Shown one piece after another: positions 8,814-17,098 of a stretch of 64,000 nt of DNA. The notes under the pieces were generated by a model. That model was not told the DNA's origin. It saw only the letters and a list, made by a program, of their open reading frames with translations, and did no database searches. Origin of the DNA: Bremerella sp. P1 (GTDB lineage Bacteria; Planctomycetota; Planctomycetia; Pirellulales; Pirellulaceae); NCBI RefSeq assembly GCF_028748185.1, contig NZ_CP118164.1, positions 4,799,814-4,863,813 on the forward strand, read 5' to 3'. The position numbers were made by a program, and so were the translations under genes. The stretch's first letter is position 1, and each line of letters opens with the position of its first letter.

Positions 8814-9185
8814 TTAGGGCAGTGTTCCTGCGGGCGGCGGAGCCACGGGGGACTCAGCTTCACTAGGATCAATAAACGTGATTCCAGCCGGCGGCTGTGG
8901 GTTCATCTCGGTACCCGGGTCTTCAAGCGTCGGGGCTGGGTCGATGTACTCTGCCGTGCACGAATGGTCAAAATTGCCATCCATGTCTCCGTCGATCTGG
9001 ATCAAGTAGTAAAACGATTGGTCAAGGTGATCCAAAGCCACGGCCGCATCGCCGAACTCTTGGACCAGGTGATCTCGTAGAGCCACGGCACCGGCGATGA
9101 CGCCAATCGCGAGGATGACGACCATGAAAATCACACCGATGGCCGATGCGCTGCCTTTACGCTTTTGCAGTTTCAATTTCATCAT
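8814..9185 (-). CDS. Pilin-like protein 2, without the conserved glutamate
   Basis: 123-residue protein with a very basic leader (MMKLKLQKRKG), a hydrophobic helix (SAIGVIFMVVILAIGVIAGAVAL) and the same amphipathic segment as its neighbours (LRDHLVQEFGDAAVALDHLDQSFYY). The glutamate expected at mature position 5 is absent (SASAIG after the putative cleavage). The C-terminal half is Pro- and acid-rich with one cysteine. Its start overlaps the stop of the upstream pilin-like gene in ATGA (9182-9185), so the two are translationally coupled. Probably a minor pilin or tip pseudopilin, by context. Confidence 0.75.
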   Translation of the reverse strand: MMKLKLQKRKGSASAIGVIFMVVILAIGVIAGAVALRDHLVQEFGDAAVALDHLDQSFYYLIQIDGDMDGNFDHSCTAEYIDPAPTLEDPGTEMNPQPPAGITFIDPSEAESPVAPPPAGTLP

Positions 9186-9604
9186 GGCAACGCCTCACCT
9201 TCGTTAATGGAGCCACCAATGGAAATGATTCCCGGTGGTGGATCGCCATCGGTATCTTGTCCGTCGCCCACGTCAGGTTGGTCCATATATTCAAAGTTGT
9301 TGAACGTGGAGCGGACGTTTACGTATTCAAAGTTGCGACGAACCGTGACAACGCCGTCTTGCTCGTTAATGGCAGGGCCGTTGTCCTGGTTGCCGGCGTT
9401 CTTGTCACCGACGAACACGCTGTAGGACTGATTGAATTGCCCGACGGCGGCACCCGTATCGGCCAACTCTTGCATGACGGCATCGCGGAAAGTGACCAGC
9501 CCGACGATCAAGCCCAGCACGGCCAGCGTGGCGATGAGGATTAACTCCATCGAGTTCACGAACCCTCGTTCGTCGTTCCAAATTTTCTTCAGAGTAGTCA
9601 ACAT
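9182..9604 (-). CDS. Flp-type pilin-like protein 3
   Basis: 140-residue pilin-like protein, closely similar at its N-terminus to the one at 8332-8679 (both have WNDE-GFV-S-ELILIAT-AVLGLIV). The leader is MLTTLKKIWNDERG. After the hydrophobic helix comes TFRDAVMQELADTGAAVGQFNQSYSVF, then an acidic, Gly/Asp-rich C-terminus ending IGGSINEGEALP. As in its paralog, the Glu is at position 6 rather than 5 after the likely cleaved Gly. It is the first of three consecutive pilin-like genes and is coupled to the next by a 4-base overlap. Confidence 0.8.
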   Translation of the reverse strand: MLTTLKKIWNDERGFVNSMELILIATLAVLGLIVGLVTFRDAVMQELADTGAAVGQFNQSYSVFVGDKNAGNQDNGPAINEQDGVVTVRRNFEYVNVRSTFNNFEYMDQPDVGDGQDTDGDPPPGIISIGGSINEGEALP

Positions 9605-9637
9605 GGCATGACACCTATTTCAAGGGAAACTCCGGCG

Positions 9638-10855
9638 TTATCCGTCCGCGCCGGTTTGTGGACTTTTTAAAGGAGTTAACTCGTGCGGGAACTTGCCCCG
9701 CCATAAACACAGGGCTCGGCCCACGTGCGTGAGAAACGTGTAATTCTTGACAACCGACTGGGGTTCCATTTGTTCGATTTCGACGACCAGCCACTGAGCT
9801 CCGCGAACGATGACTTCGCGTGGTGGAAGCACTTCAGCCGGAGCGATCGCCCACCACTCAAGTGCGTGACCGGTGGCCAGGATGCGACGCATCATGGGGC
9901 CGCCTGCTTCGGCTTCCTGGGCAGGGCGAGTGGCGTCTTCCCAGTTCTCGTCCCAGTAACCTTCGGCCGATTGGCTTTTGACCAGGTGAGAGGTCGCTTC
10001 GCTCAGGTGAGCCAGGACTTTCGATCGTGTGTCTGCTTCTCGGAACAGCTGCGCTTGATCGTCGAATTGCAACAGCATGGCCAACGCGTACAGGCGATGG
10101 TTGCCGTAGCAAACGCCATCGACCCAGTCTTGCCGCATCAGGCGATCGGCCAGCAGGTCGAACGTGATCTGCTCGCCATCTTGCGAGAGCCACTGCGTGG
10201 GGCCGGTGGCATACGAGGCGGCAGCGACGGTCGTCCACTCGTATTCCTTCTGATTCAAGCGGAAGTCGAGCATGGCCGCGGTAAGCAGCTGCTTGACCGT
10301 CAGTGGCGTCGTTTGATCTTTCACGATGATTGGGTAATCGAGCGGAATGCCGATCTCGGCCAACGTTCCCAGCGTGTGGTCAACGTGGCTGGCGGAAGAC
10401 TCGCCTTCTTGCGTGCGGAAGCCAGGGCCGAATTCGCCCTTGAGTAGCAGCGGCAACGCGTCGTCACCCCAGTGGGTCGCGTAGGCGTTCTGATCGGTCA
10501 GCATGGCGACCATCTCAGCACCGGCCAGGCAATTAGGATCTTCAAACGTGGCCTCTTGCCCCCAGCAGCGCAAGGCGTGATCGACATGGTTGATCTTGGG
10601 GCGTTCGTGACGCAGTTGCGGACGAAGCTTGGTCATGGTGGCCATCAGCTGTTGGTCGGTGATGACGTGCGGCCAGTTGTATTGGAGCGTGACCGAGCGA
10701 GGTTCGTTTTGCAGCGCAGGAATCGCATCGACCGTGCGAGGCAGGGCATAGACGGCCGCGACCGCGATCCCACCAACCAGTAGTACCTGCGAGAGAGCGA
10801 ACGCCACCGCTGATTGAGCAAAACCACGACGTTTGAATGGCTGCTGTCGCATCAT
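9638..10855 (-). CDS. Membrane-anchored alpha/alpha-toroid-like protein of the Tad locus
   Basis: 405-residue protein of unknown function. A basic N-terminus (MMRQQPFKRRG) precedes one membrane helix near residues 15-38, so the rest is predicted to be periplasmic. The body is helical; HLVKSQSAEGYWDENWED near residue 295 resembles the QW motif (Q-x3-G-x-W) of terpene-cyclase-like alpha/alpha toroids, and similar helix pairs recur. Catalytic Asp-rich motifs of cyclases were not seen. Its start overlaps the stop of the 534-residue membrane protein by four bases (10852-10855), and it is followed by the pilin-like genes, so it is probably an accessory pilus component. This is inference from position. 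Confidence 0.72.
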   Translation of the reverse strand: MMRQQPFKRRGFAQSAVAFALSQVLLVGGIAVAAVYALPRTVDAIPALQNEPRSVTLQYNWPHVITDQQLMATMTKLRPQLRHERPKINHVDHALRCWGQEATFEDPNCLAGAEMVAMLTDQNAYATHWGDDALPLLLKGEFGPGFRTQEGESSASHVDHTLGTLAEIGIPLDYPIIVKDQTTPLTVKQLLTAAMLDFRLNQKEYEWTTVAAASYATGPTQWLSQDGEQITFDLLADRLMRQDWVDGVCYGNHRLYALAMLLQFDDQAQLFREADTRSKVLAHLSEATSHLVKSQSAEGYWDENWEDATRPAQEAEAGGPMMRRILATGHALEWWAIAPAEVLPPREVIVRGAQWLVVEIEQMEPQSVVKNYTFLTHVGRALCLWRGKFPHELTPLKSPQTGADG

Positions 10856-12456
10856 GAACCACTCCTTCGCAAGATGAGGGAGAGGTCGTCTTCGTAGGCG
10901 ATTTGCCAGTTGGCGTGATCTGCGTGGATCGTTTCCAGCAGGGCTGCCTGATTGTTTTTGTCAATCACCAAGGCGTTGATGGCGTATCGATCGGCGATTC
11001 CCTGCCAAATGGTTTCGCCACGGTTGAGCTTGTTGTAGTCGTACTTGGCCTGCTGCGGCAGGTGAACCATCGAAGTGGTCGCGAAGACATTAACGCGGCC
11101 GCCTTGCGGGCTTTGCAGCAGATCACCCCAGGAAGCCGGAGCGAAGACGATTCCGTCGACGGGGTTTTCACGCAGGTATCTGGTTGCGGCGACCGGTGAA
11201 CCATCGTCGAACAGTTGTCCGATGGTTCGCGGTTGTCCACCTAAGACGGCCTGGCTAAGGGGCGAAATGGCGAAAGCAATCCAGCAGAGGAGCACCGCGC
11301 CGAGCGAATAGGCAAAACGCAGAACGGGTGGCTTCGCTTCACTGTCCTCGCTCGTTTCGACGGGAGCCGGAGCGGGGTCTGCTTGAATCCCCAAGGCCGT
11401 TTGTGCCTGAGGAATGAGCACCAATGCGGCCAGCGGAGCGAACCAAACGATATCGGACGCGAACGAAAGCGAGAGCAACGCGAAGATCGAAATCGTGAGG
11501 ACTTCGGCCATCGGTAGTGGGCCTTGATGCTTGCGGAGAATGACTCCCAACAGAACGATTGCCACCAACCAGCAAAGGCCAACGAGGCTGGTAACATCGA
11601 GCGGCACTTGTTGCAGCGACCACGATTGGAAGGTTTCTGTCCAGAGACCAATTCCAAGCGGAGTCAGCAGCGTCGCAAGCACACAGAGCTCGAGCGTAAC
11701 GGCCGCGACTCGGAAGCTGCGATCCCGAAACAGTTGTTTCCAGGCGAATTTGTTTTCAAGCAATGTTGTGGTCGAGTTACCCAGCCAGGCGAATGCCAGA
11801 AAACCGACAACCACAAAGACCGAGTCATCAAGGTTCGCCCACAGCCAAACGATGGCAACGGTGACGCCACTTTGCAGTAGTGAAGCGTTATTGCTGCCTC
11901 GCAGCGTCAGGGCGATCAGTGCGATCCATAGCGGCAAAACGAGAAGCAACGGACTTCCCAGCCCTAGCGAGCTCCAGGCGAACAGGGCAAACCATAAGAT
12001 GCCCAGCCCCGTGAGGAGCGAGTTTCGTGTTGCCTGCCAAAGCGTGATGCTCAAGAGCGTGACGGCGATGGTGGCCAGCAGGGTGGTTGTCCAGGAAACG
12101 GCCTCGAGCGATTGCCGGGCAATCACGGCCCAGAAGATGCTTCCCAGCCAAGAGGTTTCGCGAAAGCCCATTCCTTGCGAGAGGGTCTGCGTGACGTCCG
12201 TTGTCGGAAGTTGCCCCTGCGAAAGAATGGCCTCACCCCGTGCTGCGTACAACCACGTGGTGTGGGACGTCAGGGGAGTGAAACTGAGCAGAACGAATAA
12301 TACGCACACCAACCCCACGACCGACATGTGTCGCCAGGTGAGCACGAATCGATCGCTGAGCAGGGATTCCAGCTCATACTGATTCGTATTCAGGGTTGTT
12401 TCTTGGTAGGTGGACAAAGTGCCAACAGCCATAAACGTGTGCTGACTGGCATCCAT
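10852..12456 (-). CDS. Polytopic membrane protein, GT-C-like, in the Tad locus
   Basis: 534-residue inner-membrane protein with about ten to twelve helices and a soluble C-terminal domain. After the first helix (LVCVLFVLLSFTPLT) a periplasmic loop reads LYAARGEAILSQGQLPTTDV, which is the kind of first loop found in GT-C glycosyltransferases of the PMT/ArnT group, but the usual Asp-Glu pair is missing. The C-terminal 130 residues contain RYLRENPVDGIVFAPASWGD and IADRYAINALVIDKNNQ, also in the style of GT-C C-terminal domains. It is translationally coupled to the toroid-like gene. Glycosylation of pilin is a possible role but catalytic evidence is lacking. Confidence 0.75.
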   Translation of the reverse strand: MDASQHTFMAVGTLSTYQETTLNTNQYELESLLSDRFVLTWRHMSVVGLVCVLFVLLSFTPLTSHTTWLYAARGEAILSQGQLPTTDVTQTLSQGMGFRETSWLGSIFWAVIARQSLEAVSWTTTLLATIAVTLLSITLWQATRNSLLTGLGILWFALFAWSSLGLGSPLLLVLPLWIALIALTLRGSNNASLLQSGVTVAIVWLWANLDDSVFVVVGFLAFAWLGNSTTTLLENKFAWKQLFRDRSFRVAAVTLELCVLATLLTPLGIGLWTETFQSWSLQQVPLDVTSLVGLCWLVAIVLLGVILRKHQGPLPMAEVLTISIFALLSLSFASDIVWFAPLAALVLIPQAQTALGIQADPAPAPVETSEDSEAKPPVLRFAYSLGAVLLCWIAFAISPLSQAVLGGQPRTIGQLFDDGSPVAATRYLRENPVDGIVFAPASWGDLLQSPQGGRVNVFATTSMVHLPQQAKYDYNKLNRGETIWQGIADRYAINALVIDKNNQAALLETIHADHANWQIAYEDDLSLILRRSGS

Positions 12457-12507
12457 GCTGGAAAAGGATTCGCGAATCCGTGCGAATCACGATGAGTCAT
12501 TCAGGAA

Positions 12508-13026
12508 TTAAGGATCTCGAAAGGCCGTTGCGCGATGAACGATGTAACGGCCTGAGATATCAAATTTCATGTTGCTTAAAACATTGGGAATCGGTGCGCT
12601 ATCCACTTCCACGGTGACCTGGACTATGACCTGATTGGGGTCAGTAAAACCGAACGGATCCACTGGAGCCGGAACGGAATTGTCACCTAGGGTAGTTTGG
12701 TCGACGACCATGTTATCTTCGTCGTACTCCCAAACATCGACGCGTACGCCAGTCGTCATGAGGTCGAGACCATGAACGGAAAGGACCTCGTCAACGACAT
12801 CCGTGGCGATGATCTCCGTGGTTTGTGTCCCAATTTTCTTGGCAACTTCGCGTGCAGCTTCTTCCGCCGCGTGTTGCACGTTTTGACGAATAGTGACCGT
12901 CGGGCCAAGCACGAAGAACGAGAAGGTGGCAATCACCAATATCGGAAAGAGCATGATGACTTCGAGCACTTGAATGCCGCGTCTCGCTCTTCGGAATCCG
13001 GAATGTTGAATAGATTGCACCAGCAC
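12508..13026 (-). CDS. tadE: TadE-type minor pilin
   Basis: 172-residue pseudopilin of the Tad pilus. The basic leader FRRARRG is followed by IQVLEVIMLFPILVIATFSFF; cleavage after the Gly would place Glu at position 5, the canonical arrangement. The next segment (IRQNVQHAAEEAAREVAKKI) is the usual TadE amphipathic helix. The C-terminal 100 residues form a beta-rich domain without cysteines. It follows flp by 56 bases and precedes the 534-residue membrane protein gene. Confidence 0.85.
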   Translation of the reverse strand: MLVQSIQHSGFRRARRGIQVLEVIMLFPILVIATFSFFVLGPTVTIRQNVQHAAEEAAREVAKKIGTQTTEIIATDVVDEVLSVHGLDLMTTGVRVDVWEYDEDNMVVDQTTLGDNSVPAPVDPFGFTDPNQVIVQVTVEVDSAPIPNVLSNMKFDISGRYIVHRATAFRDP

Positions 13027-13082
13027 GCTCCCCCGAAACGCCTGTGGGTGGGTTTCCGCCAGATTTCTCGACGAGAAATCCG

Positions 13083-13268
13083 CTACGGAGTGAGACTAGT
13101 AATGGCTTCTGCCAATTCCAGCAGTTCGTTCAGAAGAGATCCGCGAACGGTAGCCAGACCAGCGATCACACCAATACCGACGATGGTGAGCAAAAGGAGG
13201 TATTCCACGAATACACTTCCTCGACAATCACCCGCCAGCTGTCGAATTTGCTTTTTAAACCAGGTCAT
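13083..13268 (-). CDS. flp: Flp major pilin
   Basis: 61-residue Flp pilin, the main subunit of the Tad fibre. The leader MTWFKKQIRQLAGDCRG ends in Gly, and SVFVEYLLLLTIVGIGVIAG follows: Glu at +5 and Tyr at +6 are the hallmark of Flp pilins cleaved by CpaA. The ATG at 13268 has AGAGGA seven bases upstream; the in-frame start at 13286 is less likely. It is first in the minus-strand run, which fits strong expression. Length matches the family (50-75 residues). Confidence 0.9.
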   Translation of the reverse strand: MTWFKKQIRQLAGDCRGSVFVEYLLLLTIVGIGVIAGLATVRGSLLNELLELAEAITSLTP

Positions 13269-13614
13269 GGTTAATCCTCTTACCATGAAGATGTGCTGCC
13301 TGCCCTAGGTCATAAAATGATTACAGGCTTTAGGAAAAGCCAGTAAATTCCTAGGAACTTTTCCGGTTGGGCGGACTAGTTCGTATAGTCAATCCATGCG
13401 GAACACATTTCAGTGTAAAAGCACAAAACCTTGTTTCAACTGGCTAACCCTGGTATTTTGAAAAAAATACAACGAGCCGAGCAAATTAGGTGAATGGGTC
13501 GTCTGGGGTATATAATCGATTGATTGCGGAAGAGCCGCATTCTGTTTGGCAAATCGCCTGTTGGTGATTATAGGTAGAGCTATCGTCACGAATTCGGGGG
13601 GAGTTCCTACATCC
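13269..13614. promoter_or_regulatory. Divergent promoter region of the Tad locus
   Basis: A 346-bp gene-free stretch between divergent flp and the TadE-like gene. Minus strand: a sigma70-like pair TTTACT (13342-13347) and TGTAAT (13320-13325) with a 16-bp spacer that is itself an inverted repeat (GGCTTT AGGA AAAGCC, 13326-13341), and a 10-bp palindrome TTCCTAGGAA at 13348-13357 just upstream. Plus strand: a TATAAT at 13511-13516 preceded by TTAGGT at 13486-13491. The palindromes are candidate regulator sites for pilin expression. No open frame of note is present. Confidence 0.55.
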
Positions 13615-14163
13615 ATGGTGCAGTTTCGCAAATCGAAACGCCGCGCGGCCAGCCTGCTAGAGATCATCATCGGACTTCCGATTGTTCTCATCTTGCTGCT
13701 TGCTGTGGTTCAATTCGGCTTGCTTCAGAGCAATCAGCAAACGCTCAAGATGGCAAGTCGAGCTGGCGCTTTGGTAGCGGCCGAACTGGTCATTGATGGA
13801 ACGGAGACGGAGCCCGACGCATCCATCGTCGACGCCATTAACGAAGTCCTGCAGAAGGGGGGCATTCTGTCTCCTGCTGAATCGATCACGGATATCGGCG
13901 AAGTCCAACTGAATTATATTGTCTACGACTTTGACAACGAGGACGCCATCGACGACGTAATCTATTTCGATGCCGGGTGCGATCCACCCCCAACAACTTA
14001 CCCAGACTATTACTATGTCCAAGTGACCATCTGCATTCCAGCAACGCGTCTGACACCGAATGTGATGGCTTGCTTTGGCGTTGACTATTCTGGACGCGAT
14101 GCGATTATGACGAGCCTTTATCGTCACGAGTTATCTCCTGTCACCGCAATTCCATCACCCTAA
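13615..14163 (+). CDS. TadE-like minor pilin 2
   Basis: 182-residue TadE-like protein. The ATG at 13615 is preceded by a GGGGGGAG run and gives a compact basic leader (MVQFRKSKRRA); the longer frame from 13546 would spoil the leader. Cleavage after the Ala gives ASLLEIIIGLPIVLILLLAV with Glu at position 5. The exposed domain has Cys residues in GCDPPPTTYPDYYYVQVTICI and NVMACFG, suggesting a disulfide. It is the first gene of the plus-strand arm of the Tad locus, 8 bases before the sulfatase-like gene. Confidence 0.82.
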   Translation: MVQFRKSKRRAASLLEIIIGLPIVLILLLAVVQFGLLQSNQQTLKMASRAGALVAAELVIDGTETEPDASIVDAINEVLQKGGILSPAESITDIGEVQLNYIVYDFDNEDAIDDVIYFDAGCDPPPTTYPDYYYVQVTICIPATRLTPNVMACFGVDYSGRDAIMTSLYRHELSPVTAIPSP

Positions 14164-14171
14164 GTATCTCC

Positions 14172-15623
14172 ATGCATTGGATAGGTAGATCGATCGTTCT
14201 ACTGGCGCTGCTGGTCATCGCTGCGGCGATTTTCTGGCCAGATGCATGGCGCGCGGGCAGCGGTAATATCCCCAACAAGCCTTTGGCTGAAGCGGAATCT
14301 AGTGGGCAAACGGTTCCAGGGTTCGTTTCGGATGCCGAGTCGATGACGGCTGATGATAATCCGCATGTCTCGGACATGAAGAATCCATTGACGCGGGCTC
14401 TCGATGGAATGCTGGCCTCGCATGGTGAAGTTTTTAAAGATTCCGAAGACGGCCTGCGAGATCGCATTGAAGATGCCGACCGACGCTTAAGTGGTGTCAA
14501 ATCAGATATTCGAAGTGCGATGCGCAACGCCAATCGTCAGGTTCGCGTCCCTGGACAGAACTCACCCCTGGTCATGCTTGTTGTTTTAGAGGGTGTGGCC
14601 AAGGATGAACTTGGTTTCTATGGCGAGCCTGGTAAGACTCCTCTTTTGGAGGCATTAGCAGAGCAGGGAACGGTATTCGAGTCCTGTTATGCCGGGCCAA
14701 CGGTCGACATTGCCCGGCACATGCTGATGACCGGTTCGGGGTTCAGCAAAGGAAAAGCTCGTAGCAATCAAATTGCCGAGATGATGTGGAACTCGGGCTA
14801 TCGCGCTTTACTGGTCGAAGATGCGAACTGGATGTCGGAATACGAACGTCACCAATACGATGAAGACGTCTCGGCGAAAGTCGACCCAACGACCGGGCTT
14901 CCTGTGAAATTGGTCTTCAACGGAGCCGAGGCGAAGATCGTTGCCAATCAAAATGAAGACTCGGACGACGATATTTCGTCGACAGACCTTCTCGTGGGGC
15001 AGTCGCGCGAGTTACTGCTGAAGCGTCCGTCGAATCGTCCCGTTTACGTCGAATATCATTTCTCCGTAACGACCGATGATCCCGAGGCCCGAGCAACACA
15101 GATCGCCGAAATCGATCAATCGATCGGCCGACTGTTCCATTCGATGCACACGGCAAGAAGTGGGCGTTCGATGGTCATGGTTGTCACTGGTTTGCCACCA
15201 GCAAAACAGCCGCAAAACGAAGGGATTCTCAGTGAAAGCAACCTGCAAGTTCCGCTGATGATTTACCGTTCCCACAAAAATAATGTCGCCAAGATAGAGG
15301 AGCCCTGTGGTTTGCTGGACGTTCTGCCGACACTGGCCGGGATGATTACAAGCAGCCGAGTTCCTCGCCACAACGGCATTTCGTTACAGCCTTGGATGGA
15401 TGGCAAGCCGACGTCCACTCGGCGTTTTCGCTGGACCAATCCCAGCGATGAAGATCAGTTCGCGATTCGCCAAGGACCGTGGAAGGCGATATTCGGGGCT
15501 TCCGATCAGCTCTTCTTTTTGCCCGACGATCCGCGGGAAACGAACAACGTGGCAGCTCAGCATCCTCAGGTGCTGCAAGGCTTGTCCGGCAGTAGTCCGA
15601 ATCGCACCAAGATGAACTTCTAG
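14172..15623 (+). CDS. Membrane-anchored sulfatase-fold protein lacking the catalytic residues
   Basis: 483-residue protein with an N-terminal membrane helix (residues 7-22), a polar 110-residue spacer, then a sulfatase/alkaline-phosphatase-fold domain: LVMLVVLEGVAKDELGFYG, a match to the start of the fold; CYAGPTVDIARHMLMTG at 172-188, the counterpart of the C-x-P-x-R active site; and FLPDDPRETNNVAAQHP, the usual sulfatase C-terminal signature. The formylglycine Cys/Ser is Val178, the Pro is Ile180, and the paired metal-binding Asp near the N-terminus and the DN near VVTGLP are missing; only Arg182 remains. It is therefore probably not a sulfatase. It sits between TadE-like and TadG-like genes with gaps of 8 and 12 bases, so an assembly or glycan-binding role in the pilus is inferred. 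Confidence 0.8.
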   Translation: MHWIGRSIVLLALLVIAAAIFWPDAWRAGSGNIPNKPLAEAESSGQTVPGFVSDAESMTADDNPHVSDMKNPLTRALDGMLASHGEVFKDSEDGLRDRIEDADRRLSGVKSDIRSAMRNANRQVRVPGQNSPLVMLVVLEGVAKDELGFYGEPGKTPLLEALAEQGTVFESCYAGPTVDIARHMLMTGSGFSKGKARSNQIAEMMWNSGYRALLVEDANWMSEYERHQYDEDVSAKVDPTTGLPVKLVFNGAEAKIVANQNEDSDDDISSTDLLVGQSRELLLKRPSNRPVYVEYHFSVTTDDPEARATQIAEIDQSIGRLFHSMHTARSGRSMVMVVTGLPPAKQPQNEGILSESNLQVPLMIYRSHKNNVAKIEEPCGLLDVLPTLAGMITSSRVPRHNGISLQPWMDGKPTSTRRFRWTNPSDEDQFAIRQGPWKAIFGASDQLFFLPDDPRETNNVAAQHPQVLQGLSGSSPNRTKMNF

Positions 15624-15635
15624 AGCACCCACTCC

Positions 15636-17057
15636 ATGACGCAACTCAACCGACGATTCGACTTCCTGAGCAAGCGTGCCCGGCGTGGTGTATCGCTGCT
15701 GTGGATCATCATTGCGTTTCCGGCGCTGATGCTCTTCTTAGTGTTTGCCGTCGAGATCGGGAATATCTGGCTTGCACGACTTGAGTTGGAGCAAAGCCTG
15801 GAAGCGAATGCTCTGGCTGCCGTTAAGCAGTGGGCGGAGTCGGGTGGTGGGGATACGCTCATTGCTCGTGATGTAGGAAATGAGTTTTCGATCGCTAACT
15901 CCGTGCGACGGCAGGATGTCGATCTCACCGATATGACGCTCAATACTGCATTCACGAACGGAGCCAATCGACTCAACTACGACGACAGCGGGATGGCAGC
16001 GAATCCAAATCAGAACTTGGTCTGTACCGATATTACTGACTACAACAGCTACCTTCAGCCTGGCGTGATGGTTTTCGGGGCCATTATTCAGACCGAAAAT
16101 CTCGTTGATCCGGCGGAAAGCGTGATTTTCAACGCGGATGTGATTCCTAGTTGTGCCGGCCCCGGAAGTGTTTTGATCGACGCGACTGGAAGCGGTAATT
16201 TGCAGACCGACAACAATCACGAATGGGGCATCGCATTTGAAGCGATTGGAGACGAAGACGCGGCCGCTCAGGCAAATCTCCGAATCTACCGAGTTGATAT
16301 CAATGTCGACCCTGATGGTTTGCTTGACTATGAATTCACAGGCACACCGGAAGTTGCGGATACCCTGAGCAACCCCAAGATCTCCGGTACAGGTATGTCT
16401 AGCGGGCTTAGCCAGAACGACAATTTTCTTCAGGAAATCACGACGGGCGATATCATCTTTTCGATTACGCCTGGCACTCCTGAACTGCTGACAATTACTT
16501 TCTCGAATCCCTTAGACTTAGCTGTGGGTTTGACTCCTGGTGACCGCTTTCGTTTCGGTGCTAATGTAATCGATGTGTCGAATCCCAATTCAAACACTCA
16601 GGTAGATGGTGATGAAGTTGGCGGCGTTGCCGAAGTTACCGTTTACTTTTCCTACAACGGCGTGGCAGATTCGATGGAAATGGGAACACTCGTCGATACG
16701 ATGGATAAGGGTAACAATTGTGGTGGTGATGCCTACATCTTCACAGATGCCATTGGCGAAGACCACGTGATTGTGCATCCTACGAATACTGTTGACTTAC
16801 CATGCCCTGCCGCTTCGGCGGCCAATAATAATGGACAGTCTTACGTATCGATTGGTACCTCAGGGCAATCGCATTTCTATGCGGTGCGAGCTCAAGCGAC
16901 CATTGGTGTCGAAAGCGTCGTACAACAAATCTGTGGTTTCAATCTGGGGCCCTGGGGCGTCAGTGCGAAGGCCACAGCCTACTACGATTGCGAAACGAGC
17001 GATCCGAAACTGATTCGCGTTGATGTGTTTCAATGTGATCCTCCTCCTGCAAATTGA
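15636..17057 (+). CDS. tadG: TadG-like pilus assembly protein
   Basis: 473-residue protein with a TadE/TadG-type N-terminus: basic leader KRARRG followed by VSLLWIIIAFPALMLFLVF and the typical EIGNIWLARLELEQSLEANALAAVKQWAE (shown here only as key features). The position of the canonical Glu is Trp, so normal peptidase methylation may not apply. The remaining 400 residues are beta-rich and Asp/Asn/Gly-rich, extracytoplasmic, with scattered cysteines. No von Willebrand MIDAS motif was found, unlike many TadG proteins. It closes the plus-strand arm of the Tad locus. Confidence 0.78.
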   Translation: MTQLNRRFDFLSKRARRGVSLLWIIIAFPALMLFLVFAVEIGNIWLARLELEQSLEANALAAVKQWAESGGGDTLIARDVGNEFSIANSVRRQDVDLTDMTLNTAFTNGANRLNYDDSGMAANPNQNLVCTDITDYNSYLQPGVMVFGAIIQTENLVDPAESVIFNADVIPSCAGPGSVLIDATGSGNLQTDNNHEWGIAFEAIGDEDAAAQANLRIYRVDINVDPDGLLDYEFTGTPEVADTLSNPKISGTGMSSGLSQNDNFLQEITTGDIIFSITPGTPELLTITFSNPLDLAVGLTPGDRFRFGANVIDVSNPNSNTQVDGDEVGGVAEVTVYFSYNGVADSMEMGTLVDTMDKGNNCGGDAYIFTDAIGEDHVIVHPTNTVDLPCPAASAANNNGQSYVSIGTSGQSHFYAVRAQATIGVESVVQQICGFNLGPWGVSAKATAYYDCETSDPKLIRVDVFQCDPPPAN

Positions 17058-17098
17058 TCCTACAGCATCAGTACGACCGCCTAATAGCCTGGGGATCG

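Noticed and set aside
13441-13461. Sigma54 promoter in the divergent Tad region
   Set aside because: TGGCTAACCCTGGTA lacks the GC of the -12 element at the right spacing.
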